A stretch of DNA of 64,000 nucleotides. Source: Clavelina lepadiformis (taxonomy: Eukaryota > Chordata > Ascidiacea > Aplousobranchia > Clavelinidae). This document shows positions 1 through 10,394 of the stretch, piece after piece. Both the position numbers and the translations under genes were made by a program. How positions within the stretch are numbered: position 1 is the first letter of the stretch; each line of letters begins with the position of its first letter. The stretch spans positions 6,262,001 to 6,326,000 of the forward strand of contig NC_135240.1 in the NCBI RefSeq assembly GCF_947623445.1, written 5' to 3'. The notes under the pieces were generated by a model. The model did no database searches. It saw nothing but the letters and a program-made list of their open reading frames with translations, and was not told the DNA's origin.

Positions 1-1790
1 ATAAAAATATTTCCCGGACGAGCCCCATAAAGCAACAAGTAAAAACTGGTAACAACTGTTTATTCACTGACGTCTAAACGGGGACGCATTCAGTACAACC
101 GCAAAGCTAGAATGAGGCTACAGCGACCAGAAAATCACCGCGTACGGCTTAATCAACACTCGAAGCGTGGTTTTTCACCAACCGGCTGTGCTTCAAGCAA
201 AAAAACAAAAGGTTGTCACTGTTTCAATGGAAACAAAATCGTACGTTCACGTTCCAAGTTATTTTTCACAGTTTATTGTTTACTTATAACTTAAATGTAA
301 TAACATGGTGACTGAAATCTAATCTAAATTTAACTTTGAATCTAAATTTAACTCCAATTAAACTCTAAATCAACGTTTTGCATACTCATTCTCCCACCCA
401 AGCCGCCTATCTTCAACTATGGGCTGCGCGGCCTACTTAGAGCGAAATAGTCGCTCTGAAAACAGAATGAGCTGACAAACGAAAATGATTCAGAAATTAA
501 GTGACAAATATTTGCAAAACACCCAGGGGCTTGTTGCTTTACGTTGGTAACATATTGATTAAGACAATTTGGAATATTTAAAAAAATAAAATATTCGATA
601 AGCAAAATTTTATGACATAATAATACAATCACTGTAAAAAGCTGACCTTTGATCACGACAGGTGTTCCCGCCCATTGCGTAAATGTTTGTTTCAACAGAA
701 TTCGAAGTATTTAACATTGAACAGAACTTAATATTTGAAAATAAGTTTATCACCACCAGTTTATAGCCAGTTGAATTGTAAATGATTTACTCGCAATTGC
801 GAAATGGTAATACTGTACTTTAAGGTTTATCAAACTTTTCCACATGACGTGCTTACCCAATCAGATTCCGTGCTATATAGGTAGGTAGATATAGAAACAA
901 TATATAGGTAGGTAACTATACAGGTAGGCAGACTAGTAGGTATAGAAACGATATCTAGGTATACAGGTATATGTTATATGTAAACCGAAGAAAGATCTCC
1001 TAATTTACAATGAGAAGCGAAATGTTGACGAAAAAGCTATAAGTTGTACTAGGCCACAAGCAAAACTAGAAAGTAGATGAAATGAACGTAGATGCCAAGT
1101 AGATCAATATAGTTTATTTGTAGACTTTCAAATGTAGTGAAAATCGTGCTTTGTAATGGACATGAAACATAAAAATAACTAGATTTAAACATTTAACTTT
1201 ATTTCTTTACAGAAAAAATTCTTTCAAATTAACGTCGACAAACGTAAATGGTCTAAGACATAAATTAGATTACGTAGAGTTGTTAACTCATGCGTTTCAA
1301 GTGGTAAGTATAGAACAGTGATTGTCAACGTAAACATAACCGAAGAAAACGATGAAATTATAACACTGCGAGGATAATCCACGTTAAAGGAGTGCAAAAA
1401 AAAAGCTCAATGCTCAAGTGAAGCTGAAAATAATTAATTGAATGAAGCATGTTATGAAAATGGCAGATATTGATGATATTAAACGTGTAGGAATCTGTTT
1501 GTACAAATGCTCTCCTGTGTCTTATATGTTATAGGTCACTTTTGTTCAACCGTTGGCAAAATAACTGAAATAAATCGTTTGTAAAAATTGTGAAGTGTAT
1601 GGATCATGGTCTTCTTCAACATACTTTTGATATCACCGAAATTGAGCAGAGTTGTGTTGAGTTTACGTTTTTGAATGCTGCCCGTTTCTTGCCCTCCAGG
1701 TCCTTCTCTGCCGTAAAACGTTTATTAATTGTTTTTCAGTTTAAATAAAGCTCTACAGCTTACGTGTTGATTAAAATTATGGAAAATATG
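1..1790. repeat. Copy 1 of a 2 kb direct duplication
   Basis: This stretch matches 10395-12464 almost base for base from the first nucleotide to a shared ATGGAAAAT near 1780. The other copy has about 240 bp (11234-11470) and a short piece near 11920 that are absent here. Contents in order: primer-binding-site-like sequence, an LTR-like segment to about 838, a GGTAGGTA-rich low-complexity patch (about 880-970), then sequence running into the start of an endonuclease reading frame that survives only in copy 2. A short segment near 1225-1300 also reads like the start of an APE-type endonuclease (TNVNGL) and ends in a good splice donor. No intact gene is seen. Confidence 0.85.
31..838 (-). mobile_element. 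LTR of an old LTR retroelement (copy 1)
   Basis: On the minus strand this ends a few bases before a TGG-initiated 16-base match (12-27) to the proline-tRNA-type primer-binding site known from retroviruses. A polyadenylation signal lies about 30 bases inside the LTR end. The internal region would lie to the left, outside the window. It is a broken fossil whose right flank is shared with the copy at 10424-11233, so the two arose by segmental duplication rather than as the two ends of one element. Confidence 0.55.
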
Positions 1791-3251
1791 GACAATGTGT
1801 TTTTACAATTTTAGAAATCCATTACTTTCAGATTTTAGGTTTAGGTTTTCAGAATTCAAAATATCCGGGTTATAAAAGAAGATTTCAAATCCCAAATTTA
1901 GATAATTACGTCCATTATTCTGGAGACGAAATTCCGAATGAAATTAAAATTTAATATTTCCGCCAAGTGGATGATTTTCAAGTTACAGTGGGTGAAGATT
2001 CGCGCAATCTTCATTGCGATTTTCCACATGTCTTTTGTTTTTTCCCATTAACTGTGCGGAATGTGCAGCATCAGGACATGTAAGGCAAACACAGCATCAG
2101 AGTAAAGGCAAGATTAATTGCATGTTTTGTGCCAATGTGATAAAATTGCTTCGTAGACCCAAGGTCATCTCGGAGTCTTGCATGACACGTACGCCTATGA
2201 CCAGCGTCTCCAATTAAGCGTTGGTAGATTTTTTATCTTCTCTTTGGACTAAATCCTTTAAAGGTACACGGCGCTTACGTATCATGCTCTACGTATGAGC
2301 TCCTCGGAAGTTGAGGGGTCGCGTGCATCATGTGAAGAATTGTTTTTGATTTTGATGTGGGAAAGCTGATAGAAAGTTGGTCGTCAATTTCGTATTTTAA
2401 ACTCTTAAGCCCTAAGTCAAAGGTGCCGAAAGTTTTAAGCGTATAGACCTCATTGCAATAACCTTATGCCTTGGCGGGATGCAAACAATTATGTTCAAAT
2501 ATTGCATCTCAAAAAAAGTTTCTCATTAAAAGCATGACTTATCGGCAAATGGCTCACCAAATCTGCTATAATATCTATTTCCTCGCTTTTTGACCTTTTG
2601 AACTGGTAAACCCGATTGAAACACCATGTGAATTACCCTGGGTTATTTCATATGAAAAAGATTGGCTAGGGGATGTTAGAGGTATTAACTTATAAGGCTG
2701 AGTAAATATCACTCAGGGAATTCCCGGTTTGGTAAGGTAGCCTGCTGTATAGGTGGCGTGTCCGATTCTGTTGCTTCTAATCATCCGAATACAGGATTTT
2801 AGCTCGTAGCGTTTGCATCAGCCTAAACAGCCAATTTCAACCACCGCTATGCAGTGTGTGATATTATCGTTTTGTCTGATGTCTTATTTATGCTTTATGA
2901 ACTTCTTTTGCTTGTGGATTGCATTCGTGAGATCAGTCACTTTTATCTGAGCTCTTGGCCTTGTAAATAATTACGTACCCAGGAAAAGCCGCCATGAAAT
3001 CTTCCATGCTGTGGAAAACTTTAGAGTTCGCGTGGTATCTGCGGCGCGTTGCATAAGTTAATTTTGTTTTACATGTGAAAACAAAGTTTAAAATAATTAA
3101 CTAGAAGAAAATACAAACTGAATTATTGCATCCACATGCAAGCTCTTTCACATTTTACGTCGCACGTTACGCTGACTACAAATAGTGACGTCATATCGAA
3201 CACGTCCAGTGCCTGGGATTCAAACCGCCGTAAAATAGGAACTAAGCAACA
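1791..3251. other. Intergenic, no gene recognised
   Basis: Only short open frames occur, such as a 67-codon frame at 2014-2217 with no family resemblance that I can see. No splice-supported gene, tRNA or terminal repeats were recognised. Confidence 0.5.
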
Positions 3252-3270
3252 TACCGTAAAACCTCTATTT

Positions 3271-5360
3271 CCGTGGTTCCCAACGCATGGGTCGCGACCC
3301 AAAGTTGGGTCGCCAGGTTATTGTTTTGGGTCGCTTGCTTTTTAGGCATATTGTATCTTGAGCGAAAAATTACAATAAAAAAATTGAAAACTTGAAGAGA
3401 TCACAAAACTTGAAAATATAAACTCCAAGACATGAAGCATTTTATGTCGTGAAATGAGAAAGCTGTTCTGTGTGACGCTTGAGTAATTTCGCATCAGTTG
3501 CATTTTGTCGTACAAAGAGCTCCCGCAGTGAAAAATTTTGAGCGCGTCGTGTGAACTTATTTCATGCAATCCGCAAATGATCCAAACTGTGTGAATAAGA
3601 CTGTTGAATTTTTTAAGAGCAAGTTGAAATCGATTCAAGATCAAAAAAGTACTGTTAAGTTAAAACAACCGTTGCTGTTTACTCTTCGTATGTTGCGGCC
3701 TATCAAATTGCTATTAACACTTCGTGCGGCTCTTGAGACATATTTTTTGCAGCAACGGCCTTTCTGTGGAGAAAGCAACGAGTCCACAAAGCATTTGGAA
3801 CTTCGTCTTTGATTCGTTTTACCACACCAGACTTGATGCCAGTACAAGCTGCTGCGCCATCGGTGCAAATGACAGCACATTTATCCCAAGGAATGGAATA
3901 CTCCGTAAAGAAATAATCCAACAATTGAAAAATATCTTCACCTTTGGTGTGCAGTTTTAGCGGTTTGCTTCATTCATACAGCTTCATTGTTGATAAAGCT
4001 GATAAAGACGGAAAGTTGGGGCAAACATTCAATGTCGGCAGATTCATCCAATTGAATGGAATAAAAGGGAGACTCCTTCACTTGGATAAGAATCAGCTCA
4101 AGAACATCACCAGCCATGTCTACTTTGCGTCTTTTCACTGTGTTGTTGGATGAAGAAATTGCATTTAACTTTTCACTTTCTTTTTCACCAATCATTATTT
4201 TTACTACTTCTTTCATAACTGGCATTATCAAATTCTCACCATCTGTAGTTTTTCTGCTTATGAATAATGTTGTGCAGTGTGTAAACTTCATCAAAGCAAG
4301 GTCACTGAATCAGCGTTTGTTTTCGTTTTTGTGCACTGACACGGATTCGGATTATCAAGCTCTGCTGCTGCACACGGAAGTGCGATGGTTGTCACGAGGT
4401 CGTGTCTTAAAGCGAGTTTGTGGTTTACGGGAGGAGATCGCTATCTTCCTGAAGCAACACAACTAAGTAGGATTAGCCGAGAAGTTTTTGGAAAGAAAAT
4501 TTCAACGCAAAAGTTCCTTACCTTACCGATATATTTGACTGTATGAATTCTCTAAATTCTCGCAATTGTTTGACGGTGATTGATCACGCCGCCAAAGTTT
4601 CTGCTTTCCACAAAAAACTTGTACTCTGGAAAATTTATGTCACTAGAGATGAGCACGATATGATTCCTGAGCTAACGCAATATATTTGTGGCAAGGAAGT
4701 TGATATCAAGCAAACTATAATTTGACACTTGGAACAACTTGCCCAAACGTTTGTGCACTACTATGGTGAATCTCCAACACCTAATAGCCAAAATGATTGG
4801 ATAATTGATCCATTTGCTGGAAAGGACCTGTCTCAACTTCCCATCCATGTAGCAGAACAGTTTATGGACATGACAACAGAAGCAGCAAATCGTATTCCTT
4901 TTGCGTCCTTCAAAGACAAATACCCCAAATATTCTGCAAATATTCACTTTTGGGCTTCCATGCACAAAGTGTATCCCATAGTTTCAAAATATGTGATTCC
5001 ATTTGCAACAACTTGGCTTTGTGAGACTGGATTTAGCGCCATGTGTGCATTGAAAACTAAACAGCGAAACCGTCTGAAAGTTGAAGTCGATATGCGGCTA
5101 TGCTTAAGTAAAATAAAGCCTCGATTTCAAAAACTCACTGACAGCAAGCGAGCACAGTTATCTCATTAGTGTGATATATGAAGTGATTTGTTAAACATAT
5201 TAATTTCAGAAAAAATTGCTGGTTTTGAAGTGCTGTGTGTTTGCAATGCAATCTTGTATAACTTTTAAAATCTTACGACAATTTACTTGGGTCGCAAGAT
5301 TTTATAAATCTGAATTTTTTAAAAAAATGGGTCGCCTTAAAAACGAGTTGGGGACCACTG
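3271..5360 (+). mobile_element. hAT transposon, ZBED5-like, with inverted middle
   Basis: The ends are the terminal inverted repeats CCGTGGTTCCCAAC and GTTGGGGACCACTG, flanked by a perfect 8-bp target duplication CTCTATTT (3263-3270 and 5361-5368), which is diagnostic of hAT elements. Transposase-like protein is readable in three blocks. A short N-terminal part is on + near 3590-3660 and a C-terminal part is on + from about 4255 to 5169. The middle (about 4294 down to 3690, with DESAD and CTDGAA motifs) reads on the minus strand. The element therefore carries an internal inversion and cannot encode transposase as it stands. Confidence 0.88.
4729..5169 (+). pseudogene. hAT transposase C-terminal (dimerisation) region
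   Basis: This 146-codon open frame contains the hAT C-terminal block: KYVIPFATTWLCETGFSAM followed by KTKQRNRL. That is the part which in ZBED5/SCAND3-like transposases forms the dimerisation segment. An adjoining + strand frame at 4255-4465 (VNFIKARSLNQRLF and HTEVRWLSRGRVL) supplies the preceding conserved block. Stops separate the frames and the catalytic middle is inverted, so this is a relic of a plain DNA transposon. Confidence 0.8.
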
Positions 5361-5800
5361 CTCTATTTCACCGCCATAGCGCTCTATTTTTCAACTCTTG
5401 TTTAAAAGTGGCGTTCTATTAGAGGTGACGTTCAATTAGAGGTTGGCGCTCTATTTTTCGACTAGCTGGTCAGAATTTTGAAATAAAGTTTATTAATGAA
5501 AAGAAAAAACACCAAACACATTTACCGGTATATACAGGTAATTAGAAAATATACTAATACAATTAAATAATAATATAGTTATCAGTAGAGACCTGCTAAT
5601 ACAATTCCGCCGCTAAAAGTGGCGTTCTATTAGAGGTGGCGTTCAAATAAAGGTGGCGCTCAAATAGAGGTTTTATGGTATATTTAAATTTCATATTTTC
5701 TCTATGCTTACTTCACAGCACTATGATTAGCAATCAGTGTTTCTCACGAGTCACGTGTTTTGTGTGGAAAGATACAAACTTTATAGGGACTTCAATCGGA

Positions 5801-5811
5801 GGGAACTCCCC
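5801..5811. promoter_or_regulatory. kappaB-like palindrome upstream of CRD-1
   Basis: GGGAACTCCCC lies 194 bp upstream of the CRD-1 ATG. It is close to, but not a strict match of, the Rel/NF-kappaB consensus GGGRNWYYCC. It gains weight because comparable sites occur at similar distances in front of four other family members. Confidence 0.45.
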
Positions 5812-6004
5812 AAGGGTTTTTTTTTTAAATTTTCATTGACGGAAAACTTTTCTATAGATTTAGCAGACATCTGGGAACAGTATTTCAAGTCTATATGTTT
5901 ATCAACGTCATATTCATAAGCTTTTAGGCAGGCAGCCAGGAAATATACCGTTGAACCCGTCAAAAAGGCACAGAAAGAAGACAGAAATCAAAAAGAATAT
6001 CACA

Positions 6005-7977
6005 ATGAGAACGTTGCTTCTTGTATTCTCTTGCTTCTTCTGTTTGCTTAATTTAACCGGTACAGTCAACGCCAAAACAAGGTAAGATTCCGAAAACGTT
6101 GATTGTTAACCGCATAGACATTAACATTATGTAATATCTATCCCTAGTATAGACCTAAATCTTGCCTTAATCATGTTCATCAAGTACAAAGCACAGCTGG
6201 GGAAATACAGAAATTTATTTCTGTCAACGTTTCGTTAACCCATTCAGGTTAGCTTATACAGGGCAATGGGAAAAGTATTTCATCAGTTATGATTTGTGTT
6301 TGATGTTATTATACATGGTGGCAACTGTAGCATGTTTAATCACGTTTGTTTATCTATTATTGAATTCTATTCATTATTATTCTATTTAATTGATACCTAT
6401 TTAGCGAAAGAAGAACTTTGCGTTTGCGAGAAGCCGTAGAGCAAGTTGTATCAGAACATTTGCAATCCGATGCATTTAAAGCTTCTATTCTTCAAATCGT
6501 TGCGGTAAGTTCTGTGCTGGTTACATTGAAGCTTCTAGCAGTGAAGGCTTAATTCTAATTAGTAACTTTACCTGAACGTGAAGGAGCGCTTAGGATAAGA
6601 AGTCATGCGTGTTTTTTGCGATAACTTTCTGGGTTTTTAAAGGATCTTTTTAAAGGGTCCAGTTCAAGCCGATGTCTTGTGCCAAGTTAAGTTCGGACCG
6701 TTCTATTACTTCAGCTACACCGGGAAGTGTGAAAGTTGTTCAGTCCACTGCAGTCCACCTACAGATGGAATGAGAAAAGAATGCTTGGAACACTGCAAAG
6801 ATTTTATGACCAACCAGGCTATGAAAGATGAGCATATGGTTTTAAAGTCCGATATCAAGGTTGGTGCTAAAACCTCATTTTAAACATTGCAAGCAACATG
6901 TGAAATAACATGTCGGAGTTGCGCAACCGACTTATTTACTAAAGGATTACGTCTTCTGTCAATAATTAATTGCTGCTGTGATAGCCGTTAACAAACAATT
7001 ACTTCATGTATATAGCCTTTGATAAACGCACTTTCCTGTAGAGATGAAGGTACCAGCGTTTCAATAGGCCTTGACGAGAAGCGGAAATAAAAATCAAAAC
7101 ATGGACGAAATGGTTTTCAATTTTGACTTACCCGCAGCTAGTACAACTACCTAGTAACAATCAAAATCTTAAAGCAAATACGTTTTAACTGAGATCCCTG
7201 GCGTGTGTACAATACATCACATTTTACAGAAACTTGCCCTCAAATGAATTTACAGTAACTAGAAAATTCAATGTAACGTTGTAAAGTAACAACAGCAAAT
7301 ACCGTAGTTAAGGGAGGGCGGGAAGAGTTATATACGGTAAAAATCCAATAGAACCGACTTTTAACCTAAGCATTTAAACTGTTGCAACGAAACTCCTTTG
7401 CCTCAGGTTGCGTTTAGCAATATTATATGGATAGTGGCTATAGACTACTAGGCCTACATAGAAATGGAGATAGTGGTTCTTTTTTAGAAGAGCTGCTAGT
7501 CTAATTCATCTGTTTCAACTTATATAATCTTCAGAAACTTGAAGATGATTTTGAAACGACAAACGAGAGACTGGATGAAGTAGAAGAAGATTTTATAGGA
7601 AAGTTCTATGGACTCCTGTCAGGATTTGTACTTGTGGTTTTGGTTATTGTCGTCATCATTTTACTTTTTGATCGTCACGTGAAGCAAAAGTAAGTTGTCT
7701 CATTGTCAACGATGTCTTGTTGGCTTAATAATAACTAATTATAAAACTTTTCTAAACCTTAATTAATGATACAGCAGTAAGATAAGATTGTGCTTGTGCG
7801 TGATAACTACCAACACGGATGATATTTTCATAGTTTTCCAAGTTTCTGTAATTTTGCAGGTATGCCAGGCGCCCTCCACGTGACGTCAATCCAACCGGGG
7901 ACAACGATGAAGGAACAGGTTTGAATCCGGGATCTCAATGCTCTGGAGATTCTGGCTTGGGAAATCAAAGTGTGTAG
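6005..7977 (+). CDS. CRD-1: BCMA/TACI-like single-CRD membrane protein
   Basis: Five exons: 6005-6081, 6405-6504, 6656-6859, 7535-7689, 7860-7977, with intron phases 2, 0, 0, 2. They give 217 residues. Residues 1-22 are a signal peptide (MRTLLLVFSCFFCLLNLTG). Exon 2 carries the family segment ending SDAFKASILQIVA. Exon 3 holds one Cys-rich module, C68-x15-C84-x2-C87-x3-C91-x10-C102-x3-C106, with FGPFYYFSYTG before the second Cys. A charged stalk (128-147) leads to a TM helix (about 151-172), then a basic stop (RHVKQK) and a 40-residue tail ending NQSV. The spacing resembles the BCMA and TACI CRD2 modules of the TNF receptor superfamily, so a receptor role is inferred. Poly(A) signal at 8476. 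Closest paralog is CRD-4, with identical sizes for exons 2 to 5. Confidence 0.88.
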
Positions 7978-8481
7978 AGGAGTCTACATGTCTACAGTTG
8001 CAACACTTCCATCTTTACACTGCTTAAACCTTGACAACTGTACACTTTGCTTGGGATGGTTTTCTTCTTGTTGAAGTCTTGTAAACCTTGTGTAAACGTG
8101 TGTTAAGGTTTTCTGAAGATTCCAGCATATGGTATTAACTGTGCTTTATTTCACTTTTTATTTATGTATAAAAACGTTTTTAGTTGTAGTTCCGTTAAAT
8201 ATGAAAAGTAGTTTTCCGGCATCAGGTTAATTATTTTTGTACACACTTTGTTTATGACTTTCTGTGATGTGAGTATTTTATAATTTTATGCACAATATTC
8301 AAACCAGCGTAATACAATCCATGCAACGGTGCTTGTTTTAATTATCCAGCAACTTTAAATGTTGACTTACAGGCGATGAATTTTTTGTTTTCTCAGTGCC
8401 TGTATAGGGTATGAAGTGTAAATTTTCCTGGCTTTAGTGAACAAACTGTGTAGATTTATGCACTAAATTTATGGCAATAAA
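7978..8481 (+). other. Probable 3' UTR of CRD-1
   Basis: The stretch runs from the stop to an AATAAA at 8476. The segment at 8283-8330 (ATTCAAACCAGCGTAATAC) recurs after CRD-2 near 19807, so the two UTRs share ancestry or a common inserted piece. Confidence 0.5.
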
Positions 8482-9000
8482 CTTCTTTTACTTGTACACT
8501 TAAATAAGCACAATAAATATATGTGCTTGTGCACTCGATGGACTCCAACGAAGCTCCGGACGAATTTCCCTGGCACGTGGCGAGAACCAAAGAACTTAAG
8601 ACTATGAGACTAGTTTTAATAACGGACAAAGACACGCAAAAACAAAGTGTATTCGTCTTTTACCAAAACAAATGCATGAAACATAGCACATTTGTCGTCA
8701 CCCTGGGAAGCCAACAGATATAAAAACGTTTACCTCAATCGCTCACCGTTTATCACAATACCGGTAACTAGGTAGGTTCAACAGTTCACTCACTTTGCTT
8801 TTAACCTCACACACCTCACTTTCAGCATCGGTGCAGCCAATATTGACTTGCCTGTAAATTCTTCTCACAGTCGAGGAACCAATTTCATGTTTGTTCCGAG
8901 TTTATGCCATGACTGTGCACTTCACTCGTAGTGCTACACATGATACTAGGCGAAAAGCCGATGACGCAATCCTGGTCTTAACCATCCCGTTAAGAATTGT
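8482..9000. other. Intergenic, no gene recognised
   Basis: Short open frames only (for example 8523-8723), without a recognisable domain or supporting splice pattern. Confidence 0.4.
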
Positions 9001-9133
9001 GCTGAATTGGAACAAAACAAAACAAGATTTTATAGAAAATTTAGATGAAGTTTGGGAAAGATATCTAGTTGTTGGTTTTATGCTTGCATTATTTTGTTGT
9101 TACATCGAGCGTCAAGTGAAGCGAACTCATAAG
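9001..9133 (+). pseudogene. Possible relic of a CRD-family stalk/TM exon
   Basis: The frame reads TKQDFIENLDEVWERY, then a hydrophobic run GFMLALFCCY, then ERQVKRTHK. This parallels CRD-1 exon 4 (DEVEEDF, the TM run, DRHVKQK), which also ends in a basic stretch just before the splice donor. No partner exons were found around it. The similarity is short and partly compositional, so this is a weak call. Confidence 0.35.
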
Positions 9134-9136
9134 TAA

Positions 9137-9442
9137 TCTTTTGATTATGATACATTTTTCTATTGTTGATGGACGCAACATTTATGGAAAAATGTAATTA
9201 GCAACCAACAGTTTTAACGCCGTATAGCACCTGTCATAAGGAATAGATTTTTTAAGCCGACTGTGAAGTTTTTAAACCCGAAACTCATTTTCATCTTGTA
9301 TTTCAGAAAAATATTGTTTAGGGCAAAATTTTACTTGAAATGGATTTTATAAGAAGTCTTCAAGTTCTATTGATCATTGATGCTGTCGTCAGTTGGAATG
9401 CTCTGGTCGATATCAAGTCATTTAAGTAAAAGTAGATTAGCT
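9137..9442. other. Intergenic, nothing recognised
   Basis: AT-rich sequence with no open frame or repeat that I could assign. Confidence 0.4.
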
Positions 9443-10351
9443 TTAATAATGCAGTAATGCAGTCTTTACTAGAGTGATCGACTTACTAATAACTGGACCG
9501 TCCCTAACCAATGTTATAGTGCTTGATGCTTCTACGAGAGGTTTCACATGAGGTAAGCGGATACATTTCTGGAACACGAAATAGTCAAGTGCTCCTTCAC
9601 CAAAAGCTTTGCCAGGTCTGTAGGAGAGTTCTGTGTTTGATTGTCTAACCCACATATCAAGATAATTTCGAAAGCGCACAACGAACTATCCTTGGCTTTC
9701 GTCAATTTCACGATTTCCTTCCGGAAACCTCAGCTGATACCCGTGCTCGGTGATGTTGTACCGTCTCAGCAGCGCCACCTTCAGACAATCGAAATCCAGA
9801 GGCCTCTATCGAGAACCTCAATTAGACATCCAGGGCTTGCTTTTCCAGAAAGCAGTGCGCTGAAGTGGTTCGCCCACGTTGTTTCCGCCATTGCGTCACA
9901 GCGGCGAAACTTTCGAGCCTGAGTACTGAGTTTGTCCTTGTCATCGACAAGAGCAGGTAGCTCAGGACACTTCGAGCGAGGGCGGACGGCCGGGACATTC
10001 TCGTCACTCGTCTCGCTCATCGTTTGTTCTTGGGCTTCAATCTTCTTCTTTTCTATTCTTGTTATTAGCAGTTCGAGTTTGCGTTTAGCTTTTTGCTCGA
10101 CAGCTTTCTCTTTCATCTCGCTTGGCATTGTCATCTCTCTCTTCGGTTTCTCATTTAAGTTGGGTTTCTTTTTCTTCGGCATCTGTTTGGCCTCAACCTG
10201 TGCAAACCGTAATTTCTCTCTCGTATCAAGCAACTTTCGCTATTCCTCCATTCAAAACTTAGTCTTTTCTTTATCATCTAACTCTTTCTGTTCAGCAAAC
10301 TCTTTCAGTTTCTTTAAATTGTTTATTTTCCTCAGCCTCAGCCTTGGACGC
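9443..10351 (-). mobile_element. gag-like relic of an LTR retroelement
   Basis: On the minus strand a Met-initiated frame near 10351 (MASKAEAEEN) begins a charged, lysine-rich region. It is followed by blocks resembling the SCAN-like gag domain of metazoan LTR retroelements (ALLSGKA, LRRYNITEHGY, RFRNYLDMWV). The next piece upstream is a primer-binding-site-like sequence (10405-10420) and then an LTR (10424-11233), the layout expected for the 5' end of an element on this strand. It is broken with several breaks and ends abruptly on the left. Confidence 0.65.
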
Positions 10352-10394
10352 CATATTGGTCAATCGACCTCACTGATAACGAGTGACGTCAGCA

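Larger units (their letters stand above)
3252..5680. mobile_element. Palindromic MITE interrupted by a hAT element
   Basis: The ends are inverted copies of ACCGTAAAACCTCTATTT, at 3253 and at about 5663-5680, and the interior is built of repeated units such as GGCGTTCTATTAGAGGTG in both orientations. Without the hAT insertion (3271-5360 plus one copy of its 8-bp target duplication) it would be about 330 bp, the size of the intact relative at 49209-49531. A TA next to each end suggests a Tc1/mariner-type target, which is inference. No coding capacity. Confidence 0.75.

Noticed and set aside
5737-5919. Frame with SIDLADIWEQYF, similar to the possible exon relic near 9030
   Set aside because: The match is a handful of residues; it overlaps the putative CRD-1 upstream control region and lacks splice sites.
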